Notes under the pieces: model-generated | What the model was told of the DNA's origin: nothing | What the model saw: the letters and a program-made list of their open reading frames with translations, nothing else | Databases searched by the model: none | NCBI GenBank assembly: GCA_963995505.1 | Contig: OZ023188.1 | Span: 372,001-436,000, forward strand | Reading direction: 5' to 3' | DNA length: 64,000 bases | Source: Hypericum androsaemum | Lineage: Eukaryota; Streptophyta; Magnoliopsida; Malpighiales; Hypericaceae | Program-made: the position numbers and the translations under genes | Shown: positions 1-11,325 of the stretch, piece by piece | Numbering within the stretch: the first letter of the stretch is position 1 | How the letters are laid out: each line of letters opens with the position of its first letter

Positions 1-1
1 T

Positions 2-827
2 GATCTTCTGTGTGATTCAACTGTTTCACGGCTTGACAAATGTTATTGCCCGCATCAGAATTGCTCGGTTTTGGTTCTAAATGAGTGCAAGGCTAAGTTG
101 AAGAAAGTTCAGTGCCCCAACTGCAAGAGGAATTTCTGTTTGACGTGCAAGATTCCATGGCATGCTGGATATTCGTGCAGGGAAAGCGGACAGCTCAGAG
201 ACAGGAATGATGTTCTTGTCGGCCAGCTTATTGAACTTAACAGTTGGACCAGATGCTACCACTGCGGCCATTCCATTGAGCGAGTTAGTGGCTGCAGAGA
301 AATAAAATGCAGGTATCCCCGTGCTCTCAGTCACTTGCTTGTGCCTTTGCTTGCACACACATGGCCACACATGTTGCATATCGACGTGCACAAACACACA
401 CGAGTCATTTCACTTCCAGCGGTTGGTCTTGTATGGTTTTTGTTACCTCATCAACCCCTGAGCATGATCAGTAAAGATTTGTTTTTTGTCGTCCTCAAAG
501 CAACTCAATACGAATAGAAGGCGTTGAGCATGATCAGTAAAGATTTGTTTTTCGTCGTCCTCAAAGCAACTCAATACCGAATAGAAGGCGTAGGTAGTAT
601 CATGCTTGACAGATGCCTTGATCAATCTAAACGTTGGTGGTGGTTGTTATGGATGCAGATGCGGAGCTCGGTTTTGTCACCGTTGCGGAGGAAGGAGTCA
701 CCTGGGGCCGTGCAAGCACAAGGGGTGTGGAGGATGGTTCTGCTTCTTCCTTGTACTGGCGATTACCGCTGTCGTTTGTTACATAATCGGTAGCTTCCAC
801 TTGCACTTTAGGCCGCCTCCCCGCTAG
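2..827 (+). CDS. RBR-type E3 ubiquitin ligase, 3' part only (IBR, RING2, C-terminal membrane segment)
   Basis: The gene runs in from the left edge; two exons are visible, 2-312 and 659-827, joined across an arginine codon (AG|A), with GT at 313 and AG at 657-658. The protein shows an IBR zinc domain (CYCPHQNC, then CPNC, FCLTC, WHAGYSC), a RING2 (CYHCGHSIERVSGC, KCRCGARFCHRC) and a hydrophobic C-terminal segment (WFCFFLVLAITAVVCYIIG), so it is probably a tail-anchored ligase. In this family RING2 accepts ubiquitin from an E2 on a catalytic cysteine and passes it to a substrate. The cysteine is present (SGC, codon 293-295), but the residue two positions later, usually histidine, is glutamate (CRE). 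The first RING and the start lie outside the window. Family assignment is firm; activity is uncertain. Confidence 0.85.
459..591. repeat. 66-bp tandem duplication inside the RBR intron
   Basis: Two adjacent copies, 459-524 and 525-591, both begin tgagcatgatcagtaaag and end near gaatagaaggcgt. They differ by one inserted c and one t/c change, so the duplication is recent. It lies wholly within the intron (313-658). Confidence 0.9.
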
Positions 828-2740
828 TCCAAGCTCCTCTGCCTCATTGACCAGTCAACGGATGCCACCCCCCACTATATATATAATTTATGATGCCCCA
901 CACTCAAGTTTAATTCATACGGTTACCTCTCCCTAAACTAGCCTTCTACTCCTACTACGACACGAGAAACGACAGTTATTTAAAGGACATAAAGCAAATG
1001 GCTTCTTTAATACTTTTGTGTTTTTTTTTTGTCAAAACCACATGATATCTATCGAGTTTTAACATGATTGTGTTCTCAAAGACAAATTATGTTCAAAGCT
1101 TGGTGTGCAAGTGAATCCAAACCCACGGCTTCTTGGGCTAGCTCTTAATGGGCCTTTTATTCCGAACTCTGGTTTTCTCATTTCCTTTTTATTCTCCATC
1201 TATGCTTTTTTTAATAAGTAAGACATTTTCTTTTTATCGCATTGTATTAAAGAGTATTAGGTGACCTAAGCCAAAGTTTGAAAACAATACTTCCTGTGAT
1301 CACATAGATTAGATGTAACCAACAAAATATATAAGATGCTTACGCAACTCCTGAAAGGCACAAAACACATTTTAAAAAATATAAAAAACGATGTACTCCC
1401 TAATTATCAAGCTCACATCAGCCAAGCTCCCAAGCGACCGAGAGAGAGCTACCGCTAAATCAATTTATCACCACCATTACAAGTGGTGGAGTCAACTTTA
1501 GCTTAAACTCTATATTCAATACGCACTCGTTTAAATTAACCGAAAAAAAAAATACGCACTCGTTTTATAATTGCTCGTGAAAGCTGAAAATGACTTGTTC
1601 TTTTGTCTCCATACGCAATAGGACACATTCTACCCAAACCATACATTATTTTTGTTGTTAGACAACCCGATAACCAACGCCTCCTAATTTGAGCTAAATA
1701 AAATCTTTGAAAGATTAATTTTTTAATAATTATTTAATATTATTATATTATTTAAGAATTTAAACTTGAGACATCTTGTAAAAAATTTAAGTTTTTGTTG
1801 GTGAATCATACATTATTTTAATTTCACCAGATTTCTCTACGGGAATTTAATTTTGCAGTAGGAATATTTTTGTTACTATTTGCAATACTAATTAATTGTG
1901 TGACTTATCAGGTGTTCTTATGTAGGCGACTTGGTAAAAAGATGACATACTTTGGGATCATGTGATTTGAACAAGATTTTGCTATCTCAATTACTTATCA
2001 TATTATAATTGTAATTAATTAAGCAATATTAGTCATACAATTTGGTACGGTGATATTGGGGAAGCACCTAGACCCACCAAGTTGTCATACCGTACGTGAC
2101 GATAGCAATCCAATTGCTGCCGGTGGGTAACGAGTTGACTATTACTAAGCTTTTGTAAAACATTAAATTAATTGGATATTTAGTTTATGTGGGAGAATAG
2201 GAGACGTGCCATCTTGCCCGTAAGAGTTGCTATCAACAGCTAGTATATGTTTTGACGTAGCGCATCTGTAAATTTATGATAAAAAATTGTTGGATCTTTG
2301 TAATTAGAAATTATAGATTTGGAAAAAATTGCACATTTATAGTTGGCCTCAACGTCGGGAGTCGCCTCCTGCAGTTTTCGATGGCCGAGGCGATGGCGTC
2401 GTGGAGTGGTGGTTGGTGACGGACGGTGGAATTTTCTCCTCAAGCGAAGGACAAAATTATTTTTTTAAAGATAAATTTTTACGTGAGTAACTTATATTGT
2501 CGAGATTTAATTTTTGAATGTTAAATTATCGTTAAATTCTCTAACACTTTATGATGTTAGGTTAAATATTCTTGCCAGGATAAAATTGTAGCAGTATTCT
2601 AACGCAAACAATTAGAGCTTTCCTTTTTTTCTCTTTGATCTTATTATAAAAATTTACCATTTTATATGATGTGATTAAAAAGAAATCAAGGATCCGAATT
2701 TCATATGATATTGTTTTCGTAAAATAAAATTAAATGCAGC
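828..2740. other. AT-rich intergenic stretch, no gene seen
   Basis: This holds the 3' UTR of the RBR gene and AT-rich sequence with poly-A/T runs. No reading frame here has recognisable domain content. No terminal repeats could be defined. Confidence 0.6.
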
Positions 2741-2748
2741 CAATCCAC

Positions 2749-3386
2749 TAGGGCTGAGCAGATGGCCCGAATCAGACCGGACCCGAGAAAACTGGAATCG
2801 AAAATACACGTATTCTGAGACACGAACTGGACCGAATATATCTTCGGTTCTGGACCGAACCCGAACCATGATTCTGGACCCGAACGTATCGTCTTGGCAC
2901 AAGTCGACTGTCATCAACGCTGTTAGACGACACCGGACACCTGCCCATTATCACGAAGCAGCACGAAGAGTTAAAAGATTTGTGTCCTGGAGAGAGTTAT
3001 GCTTAGACCCGAAGAGGAGTCACAAGGGTAGAGATTAGATCTTTTGATTTGGGATTTAGGGTTATTAATTGGTTAATTAAAAATTGGATATTGGGTGATT
3101 GTGCTTCTGTTTGTGCGAGTGAGAGGGGCAAGTGCACTGTGTGCGTGAGGGACATAAGTGCACAGTGTACGAGAGGTCTTTACCCCTATATTGTAGAGAT
3201 GGTAAATTACGGTTCGGTCATGTCTATCTGGTTCTGTTCAAATAGACCCGGCACCGAACCGAGAACTGTTTTATGGTTAGTATGAGAACCGATCCGGACT
3301 GTTTTTCCATCTGGTTCAGTTTGGTTTAGTTTTTTTGGCTCGGTTTGGTCCAGTTCTGCAGTTCTCAATTTTTTTGCTCACCCATA
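2749..3386. mobile_element. Non-autonomous hAT-like element with 8-bp target duplication
   Basis: The ends are imperfect inverted repeats: TAGGGCTGAGCA at the left and, read from the right end inward, TATGGGTGAGCA. They are flanked by an exact 8-bp direct repeat CAATCCAC at 2741-2748 and 3387-3394. Both arms carry variants of an accgaacc/ggttcggt motif, so the element can fold on itself. An 8-bp duplication and a GGGTGAGCA-type terminus are typical of hAT elements. No transposase was seen in the 638 bp. Confidence 0.8.
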
Positions 3387-3460
3387 CAATCCACACGGTA
3401 AAGTTTGAGAGTAGTTTGCCTGTTGCAAAAATTCAAAACCAATCACAAAAAATTGCTATA

Positions 3461-4898
3461 CAGTAAAACCTATGTAAAGTGATCTCCTCTAACTTCTCTA
3501 AACTAATAAAAAGTCTTGGTCCTGAGTCGGGACCAGTGTTAAAATTTAGAAAAAAGTTCACTAAAGCACTATGTAGTTTCATACTTTTTTACCTTAGTAC
3601 CTTGTGGTTTGACTTTTTCTTTTTAGGTGACAGAGGTTTCGAAAAGTGACACTTTTAGTGACAAATTGTTAACCAGGGTTAATTTTTTCAACCAGAACAT
3701 ACACATAGATGCCACGTCATCGCCATGTCATATTTTTATATCCTAAGTGGCGATGACGTAGCAAAAATTATAAAATCTCAATCCCTGTATTTTTCTAACC
3801 CTAAATATAAAATTTTGGCAATATGGCAATTTTATAATTTTAACTTTTGAGATTTTATAATTTTGTCACATCATTGCCACTTAGGATATAAAAATACGAT
3901 ATGGCGATGACGTGGCATTGATGTGTATGGTCAGGTTAGAAAAATTAACCCTGGTTAAAAATCTATCACCAAAAGTGTCACTTTTCGAAACCTCTGTCAC
4001 CTAAAAAGAAAAAGTCAAACCACATGGTACTATAGTAATAAATTGTGAAACTACAGGGTACGTTAGTGAACTTTTCCCTAAAATTTAGTAACCCTTTTAT
4101 CGTAATAACTAATACTTTTTTTAGAAAATATTAGTGCAAAATCCCGGTCCCAATTTTTGCATAAAGTAATAATTTTTTAATAAATACATATATTTTTAAA
4201 AATATTTTAAGATATTAATTTGTGCTAGATTTGCTTGTCTTATAACTTTTACATCATCATTTATCTTTTGAATTATCTTAAAATGTCCTTATAATGTTTA
4301 CATTAGTTTAGTAAGTGATGTACTACTCTATTAGCATTATTTCCATAGAGGTAACTGACTTTTGGTATTTTAAACTTTCATTCAAGTGACCAACATTGAC
4401 TAATTTTGTATTGCGATGAAGAGTGCTAGATATGATATATTGGGTGACCTTGAAATTATGTTTATCCTCAAGCCATTGTTGAATTCTTTTCTGAGTAACA
4501 TTAGGGTTGTATTTTTTTATATTGGCATAGTTCTTTGATGATCTTATCGGTTATGGTACCATGGGGAGATTGTTTAGGATCCATATGTATAAACACTATT
4601 GATAAATTCAAAGAAATATATTCTAATTTATAAGTATTTTTTGGATAAAAATTTTATCATAAATAGATGTTAATAAATTATTTAGAAATTTGAAAAAATA
4701 TTGAAATTTTATATATAATTGTGATTGTTATTAATATATTTTTTGGAGACTTGAATATCGTCAAAGAAATAATTATAATTGAATACAGATAAAATAATTT
4801 TTTGTAGTAAAAAAATGTAAATCTCCTTTATGTGGTAACCTCTCTAAAGTGATAATTTTCTCCGGTCCCAACAATATCACTTTATAAAAGTTTTATTG
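3461..4898 (-). mobile_element. Decayed pogo (Emigrant/Lemi1-like) DNA transposon, copy A
   Basis: The left end starts CAGTAAAACCTATGTAAAG and the right end read inward starts CAATAAAACTTTTATAAAG. Both are flanked by TA (3459-3460, 4899-4900), the target duplication of Tc1/mariner-type elements. The terminus resembles that of plant pogo-like Emigrant/Lemi1 elements (from memory). On the minus strand about 4590-4250 reads as a broken N-terminal DNA-binding region of a pogo/CENP-B type transposase (MDPKQSPHGTITDKIIKELC, then after a frameshift TQKRIQQWLEDK). The catalytic part is absent. A 530-bp Mutator-like element sits inside (3550-4079). Confidence 0.75.
3550..4079. mobile_element. Mutator-like foldback MITE nested in pogo copy A, 9-bp target duplication
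   Basis: The two arms, about 3550-3781 and 3846-4079, are reverse complements over more than 200 bp (for example cacttttagtgacaaa against tcaccaaaagtg, and the cctaagtggcgatgac block), leaving a short central loop. The element is flanked by an exact 9-bp direct repeat aaaatttag (3541-3549 and 4080-4088). Long terminal inverted repeats with a 9-bp duplication are the Mutator pattern. Pogo copy B keeps the uninterrupted site (aaaattta at 5020-5027). Transcription across it would give a long hairpin RNA. Confidence 0.85.
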
Positions 4899-4940
4899 TA
4901 TCGTATAATTTACCCCTCGCTTCTTGACCTTCTACTATTA

Positions 4941-6013
4941 CAGTAAAAAAGTGATCTCTTCTAAATTGATAACCTCTCTAAACTGATAAAAAGTCTCGGT
5001 CCCGAGTCGGATCAGTGTTAAAATTTAATAATCTCTCTATTATAATAACTAATATTTTTTAAGAAAATGTTAGTACAAAATCTCGGTCCCAATTTTTGCA
5101 TAAAGTGCTTTTTTGAATAAATACATATATTTTTACATACTTTGCTATTTTGAAAAATATTTTAAGATACTAGTTTTTTTAAAAGTATTTTAAGATGCTA
5201 TTTTTTTTAAAAGTATTTTAAGATGCTAGTTTGTGCTAGATTTGCTTGTTTGATAACTTTTACATCATCATTCATCTTTTGAATTTTCTTAAAATGTCCT
5301 TATAATGTTTACCTTAGTTTGGTAAGTGGTATACGTAAGTGGTATACCACTCTATCAGCATTGTTTCCATAAAGGTGACTAACTTTTGGCATTTTAAACT
5401 TTCATTTAAGTGGCAAACATTGAGTAATTCTGCACTATGATGAGGAGTATTGGATATGGTATATTAGGTGACCTTGAAATTATTTTTTTCGTCAAATCAT
5501 TGTTGAATACTTTTCTGACTAACATTAAGGTTGCCTTTTTTGTATTGAAATAGTTCTTTGCAGATCTTATCGGTCATGGTATCATGAGAAGATTATTTTG
5601 GAGCCATATGTATAGACGCTATTGATAAATTTGAGAAATCTATTCTAATTTAAAAGTATTTTTTATTCTAATTTAGGAGCCATATGTATAGACGCTATTG
5701 ATAAATTTAGAGAAATCTATTCTAATTTAAAACTATTGATAATTTTTATTATAAATAGATGTTAAAAAATTATTTAGAAATTCAAAAAAATATTAAAATT
5801 TTCTATATAATTGTGATTATTATTAACATATTTATTGGAAACTTGAATGACATCAAAGAAATAATTATAATTTATTCATAATTTTTTGGTATTTGAATAC
5901 AGATAAAATAATTTTTTTGTAGTAAAAAAATGTAAACCTCTTTTAGGTGATAACCTCTCTAAAATAATAATTTTTATCGATCTCAACAATAACACTTTAA
6001 AGATATTTTACTG
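4941..6013 (-). mobile_element. Decayed pogo (Emigrant/Lemi1-like) DNA transposon, copy B
   Basis: A second copy of the element at 3461-4898. The left end is CAGTAAAAAAGTGATC and the right end read inward is CAGTAAAATATCTTTAAAG, each flanked by TA (4939-4940, 6014-6015). The minus strand near 5610-5470 holds the same transposase N-terminal fragment with stop codons. Internal changes after insertion include a 76-bp tandem repeat (about 5600-5730, gagccatatgtatagacgct twice) and three copies of a ttttaaaagtattttaagatgc-type motif near 5150-5225. Confidence 0.75.
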
Positions 6014-6216
6014 TATATCTAAATCTTCCAATATTTGAAATTAAATATTGTAAAGTTTCTAGCAGTAGCCCTCACTAGTTCATCATTCTATACAACTATT
6101 AATCTTTTAATAAAATTTATGGAAAAAATAAATTATGTCAAATTTATCATAAAATTACAACTTAATTAAATGTTGATTATTGAACATACAAACCAAATAA
6201 TACTGAAGGGGACGGT

Positions 6217-6537
6217 TGTTAGAAAATTCGTATCCAAGAGAATAATAGCGCGCAAAGAATACGGATACAAGAGTTACGTGGTTCGGCCTAATGTCTAAGT
6301 CCATGGGGAGGAAGGAGAACTTTTATTGATAAGTAGCCACAAAGCCATAACATAACCCTAGGATAACATGTCCTTATATAGAGACAAATCCTTGTATATC
6401 AAGTAACCAAAACAAGAATCTGATACAAAATAGGAAACTGTCCCGCTAGCCAAAAGCTACTGCCCGCCACCATTGGCGGCAGCCAACATGTTGGCAAGCA
6501 CCAACTTCAACTTGGCTTTTTCGCCAACTTACCAACA
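6217..6537 (-). repeat. 3' LTR of the gag-only copia element (321 bp)
   Basis: On the plus strand it starts TGTTAGAAAATTCG and ends ACTTACCAACA. It matches 8454-8700 along most of its length but carries about 50 bp extra near its low-coordinate end (aagagaataatagcgcgc region). The pair therefore differs by an indel as well as substitutions. Confidence 0.85.
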
Positions 6538-7055
6538 ATCTCCACCTTTGATGAAAAGTCATCCCGTGAAAGAACCATGAAGCTCCATCCGAACGTCAAC
6601 AAACTCCACCTTTTACAAGAAATTATCCCTTGGAGAAACACAAAGTCCTGCAAAACAAACCGACTCTACCGACTCCATCTCGAACCATAGATACACCACC
6701 ATCAATAAGGCCATCTTAAATTTTTCACCTCTATTTGTTCAATCACTTGGAAACAACTCCCAAACTCTAGCATCTCTCGAGACTGCTTGGCGTATTCCCT
6801 CCAACCTCCGTCGAACCCCAACCTGCAAGTTCATCTGCCGAAGCAACCTTGTGACTAATAGACGTGCCCTCTATTTTTTGGTTACCCCATGCTCCGCAAC
6901 CTCGAACTGCTTCTCCGTTGGACCTTTTTGCCTTAAACTAATGCTACGTGCCATAGCATACAATGGGGAACCTTTTGTTCCACCAAGTAGATTCCTCGAC
7001 ATGTCACGAACTCCACCATTCAGCTTTGAGTAAAATACCCAACTCGTCCGTGGTG

Positions 7056-8427
7056 TCACCAACGGCTTCGCATTCCCAATACCAAACTACTCAACATCTT
7101 TGACGTCCACTTCTTTTTAGACAACCATAGCGGAGCCTTGCTAACCTTGTCTCTGCGAATCCCAACTGCACTCAAACCATTCATGTCAAGCCTTTGCTCC
7201 ATCATACAAGAGCTTTTTCCCTCTCTATCGGAACCCAAAGATGTGAATCCACCTACAACTGTCCCCTCCACTAATCTGTAGGTATTCTTTTCATCCTTTT
7301 CACTCTTGATCACCACCATATCATCCTTCTCTACCTCAATTAGCCCGCCTACAATCTTATAGTTGTACCCACTATAATTCAAGGCTCCTAATGAGATCAA
7401 ATTCCTCTCTAACTTTGGAACATGCCTAACCCCACACAATTTTCTCTCAACACCGTCCCACATCTTGATCCAGATATCACGTATGCTAGCGATCCTACAA
7501 GTAGAACCATCACCCATAGTCACCATACCTGAATCAACGAATTTGTAGCTGTCGAACCACCATCTCTTGGGCGTCATGTGAAAGGAACAAACGCTATCCA
7601 AAATCCAGGAATCATAATGCTTTGGACCTGACAAAATAGAAAGACAGTCACCATCCAATCTGTCCGCGTATGAGGCCATATTCATGGATGTCAATCCTCC
7701 TTCGTGGTCCTGAGTTCCTCCTGGACAATCCTTCTTCAGCCTTTTTCTTTCGCACTCGAAGCAATTTCTTTTGAACATCCTTGACCCCGACTTGGATCCT
7801 CTTTCATCTTTTTCTTCACGATGACTATGGCTACTCCTCACAACCAGCCCTTCCATTCGTTCATCATCAGTTTTTCTCCTTTGATGAAACCCTACCAGAG
7901 CACTTATGATATCCTCCAACACCAGAGATTCATTTCTCCAAGTTAGAGTTGTAACCAAATTCTCGTAGGAACTCGGTAAGAAATTCAGGAGCAATAATGT
8001 CTGATCTTCATCTCTGAGCTTCACATCGACATGTATCAAATCACTAACCAGTTGATTGAAATTATTGATGTGTTGGCTCAAATCCGAGCTCTCCGTCATC
8101 TTAAGCTCATACAACTTTTGCTTAAGATAAAACTTGTTCGATAAAGACTTAGACATATATCTTGCCTCCAATGCGATAAAGCTCATACAACTTCTCATCC
8201 ATGATGTGATACATCACATCATCCGCCAAGCGCAAGCGAATCGTCGCTGCCGCCTTAGCCTCCATCTCCATCCACTCTTGGTCCCCCATCTTCTCGGGCT
8301 TTTTCTCCCAGAGCATGCTCGACATCCCTTGTTGCACCAGCAGATCCTTGACACGCCTTTTCCGTAACCCGAAATTCGATGAGCCATCAAACTTCACCAA
8401 GCTAAACTTCGGGTCGTAACCCGTCAT
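7056..8427 (-). pseudogene. Copia gag / gag-pre-integrase, frameshifted
   Basis: On the minus strand translation starts at ATG 8427-8425 (MTGYDPKFSLVKFDG), continues to about 8160, then shifts frame into a 380-codon frame running to 7056. Recognisable copia gag features are the ARYMSKSLSNKFYLKQKLY block, the HINNFNQLVSDL block, an incomplete zinc knuckle (CFECERKRLKKDC, first His lost) and the protease-like motif DSWILDSVCSFHMTP, in which the usual aspartate-serine-glycine has become DSV. The later CGVRHVPKLERNLISLGAL block is the region before integrase. The frameshift and altered motif make it inactive. Confidence 0.85.
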
Positions 8428-8453
8428 CCCTTGACCATAGCTCTGATACCAGT

Positions 8454-8700
8454 TGTTACATAGTTCGGCCTAACACGTACGTCCACATAGAGAAAAGAGA
8501 ACTTTTGTTGATGAATAGCTACAAAGCCACAACATAACCCTAAGGTAACATGTCCTTATATACATATAAAAATTCGATACAAAATAGGAAACTGTCGCGT
8601 TGGCGACCGCCAGCCAAAAACTGCTACCCATCACCATTGGCGGCAGCCAACATGTTTGCGAGCGCCAACTTCAACTTAGCTTTTTGCCAACTTCCCAACA
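8454..8700 (-). repeat. 5' LTR of the gag-only copia element (247 bp)
   Basis: It runs TG...CA (plus strand TGTTACATAGTTCGG to TGCCAACTTCCCAACA) and lies directly beside the primer binding site at 8440-8451. It is shorter than its partner LTR because of an internal deletion. Confidence 0.85.
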
Positions 8701-8705
8701 ACGGT

Positions 8706-10881
8706 CAGTACTTTTTGTTGTTGTTGTTGATTGTTGATTACAATGCGTACATGCCACCGAGATATATAAATCAGGGGAAATTAACAAGATATCCGCTTAT
8801 ATCCGGAAGGAAATGCATAAACCCCAAATATTTATATTAATAGACAACGATATTGGTTGTCTCCGTGGAGGTGGATGGTTGGGTCAAACTTGACAGAAAA
8901 TTCGAAGTTGTACAAAATATATGTGCACTTGTATCCTTGTAAACTTGTATATATTAAGGTGGATCGGAGATCCAGATTCTCGGGCAAAAAGCATATCATA
9001 TGGGTTGCAAGTGTGTGGCCGAATAAAGAAGCATATAATACGCGTTAGAAAGTGCCTCCTGTCCCATGCTTTGCAATAATTACGAATCCCCAAAGTTTTC
9101 GTCTTCCTTTGTACCGAAAGCGATTTCTACGTACCAAATTAAAGCTGACGTTTATAAAAAGATAATAAAGCTGACGGAATTAACAACGATATTTTTTTAA
9201 TAAGAGATTTTCTATTTGAATTATTAAAATATATAAGTATTAAATATTTTGTTATCTTTTAGAATCTCAACCGTAGTGAACCTGAATTAGGGTGTTTATG
9301 GTAGGTGGTATATAAATATTAAAGCTGATGGAATTTATATGTCCAGGTTCATGAAACTCGCATCTCAATTCATTATCGATGATTATCTGTTACCGGTCGC
9401 GCTCGAAGGGGCATTACATTTGAATATATTTTACGGTAGTTCCAAGTGAAACTAGCGTCAATTAACTACCGTTTGATTGTTATGATTTTTTTCTTTTGGG
9501 AGCATGAAAAATTTAAACTTTTATATATGTAATTTAAAAATGTTTAGTTAATCTTGTAAATATTTAAATATTAAGTACTTTCTAAAAGTAATATATTAAT
9601 AACTTGTTGCTCTCTCCAAGAATGATGTGTTTATTTATTAGTCTTTGTTTGTTGTCTTCAAAATTTTGGATGTTTAAAGAAGTAAATAAATATTGTGCGA
9701 TGTTACCAAATTATTTATAAATGTTAAGAATTTAAGAAAAATAAATAATAATTTTTGTAATGTACTGTGAAAGTATGCTGACATCTCATCGCGACAAACA
9801 TTCATACAAAATAGTAGTGCCAAATATTTTTTTGAAATTTTACATTACCTATATATTTGTCACCGTTTGAATACTAAATTTTTTTGAATCTCACAACATC
9901 TTATTTCATTAAGCTAAATAATAAAATATTATTTTCCAAAAAATCCTAAAATTTCTCCTCTCTTTCATCATCTGCCGATGTAGTATCGGTCACGACTCCC
10001 TGGAAGGAAAAAAAGAAGTTGTAATGTAATATAATGTTCGGGTTCAGAAAGCTGTAATAATATCATGGTCACCATACGTAGCACTGAATATCCTGCCGGT
10101 TTATTTATGTTTGGGCAGCCATACATCAAGTCGTAGACGCCACACGCGTCCTCACACAATTTTCCCTAGCTCCAGTAATTCCCGGCCGCCGTAACAAAAC
10201 GACAACTGCTTAGATCTGCCCTACCTCTAGAAAAAATATCCGATTTATATTTGTTAGAATTTTCAAAATTAATCCTTAACATTAAGTTAATAAATTGATA
10301 GATTTCAATTTTTCAAAATAAATTCATAACACGTAAAAAGCTATGCGATTCAATAACATTATTCCGCGTACGAATTAATAAGTATTTTTAATTCAATCAA
10401 GATTTTGAAAAGAGAGTTCTCTGACACTGAATATAAAAACTAATTAATTAAATAAGTGTTTCTTATTAATTAACTAAAGCGATTATGTGGGTAACGTGAC
10501 AGCCCCGACTTGGCTGTCTTAAATAACTATGTATTAATAATCTTTAAGTGATTCTTTTGGAATAAAATGGAATCTTTCTTTCTTATTTTGGCCGCCAGAT
10601 CCCGTTCCCTGTTGGCGAAGATCCGTTCTCCGGTTCGGCTTTTTATTGGGCAGTGCACGTGCCGATCACGTCACTTGGGCTCAAACCCAACTTTCCCACC
10701 TACCCCTATGTCTGTTTCCCTTTGCCTTGACTTGACCATCCAGGCTAAATGACTCTGTTGTCCTCGTCGAATAATTAAAACACTTCTTGGTTAACGTCAT
10801 CTAATTCAATTATAGATTCTATGAAAAATTTTATTTTAGTACCCAATAATTTTAATATTTTCATTTCAAAATCAGTGGACA
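8706..10881. other. AT-rich intergenic stretch, no gene seen
   Basis: No reading frame with recognisable content and no clear terminal repeats. Poly-A/T and short AT-rich motifs dominate. Confidence 0.55.
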
Positions 10882-11325
10882 ATTACCTATACGGATTGTA
10901 TACTTTTTTATTTTAACATTTTATCTATCTTGTACAAAAAAATTGATTGAAAAATATCATATGGAGCTCGATGTCTTAAAAATAAGGGATAATTGTCCTA
11001 AGGTCCTTGGTATTTGAGCAAATCTTCCTTTTAGTCCTCACTGTTTTCAAAGACCTTTCTCGGTCCTCCTAGTTTGACATAATAGCACATTTTTGTCCCT
11101 GACATTACCTATACGGATTGTATACTTTTTTATTTTAACATTTTATCTATCTTGTACAAAAAAATTGATTGAAAAATATCATATGGAGCTCGATGTCTTA
11201 AAAATAAGGGATAATTATCCTAAGGTCCCTGGTATTTGAGTAAATCTTCCTTTTAGTTCTCACTGTTTTCAAAGACCTTTCTCGGTCCTCCTAATTTGAC
11301 ATAATAGCACATTTTAGTCCCTGAC
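10882..11325. repeat. 222-bp tandem duplication spanning the left end of a MULE
   Basis: Copies 10882-11103 and 11104-11325 both start attacctatacggattgtat and end near agtccctgac. Each includes the MULE left end (gggataatt) and the 9-bp flank taaaaataa. The duplication therefore happened after the element inserted and copied host flank together with the element end. Confidence 0.9.

Larger units (their letters stand above)
6217..8700 (-). mobile_element. Gag-only (non-autonomous) Ty1/copia LTR retrotransposon
   Basis: The element is complete in outline: a perfect 5-bp target duplication ACGGT (6212-6216 and 8701-8705), LTRs at both ends, a primer binding site complementary to initiator tRNA-Met (minus-strand TGGTATCAGAGC, 8451-8440) next to the 5' LTR, and a purine-rich tract (minus-strand AAAGGTGGAGAT) next to the 3' LTR. 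Inside is only gag and a gag-pre-integrase region; integrase, reverse transcriptase and RNase H are missing, so it must have been moved by a helper element. It is 2,484 bp long. Confidence 0.88.

Noticed and set aside
71..517. A single 148-codon frame as a small intact gene
   Set aside because: The frame crosses a clear splice donor at 313 (CAG|GTATCC); the residues after it lose zinc-finger character and the true continuation resumes at 659.
3461..6013. One simple tandem duplication of about 1 kb
   Set aside because: Each copy has its own inverted ends and TA flanks, with unrelated sequence between, so two transposon insertions explain it better.
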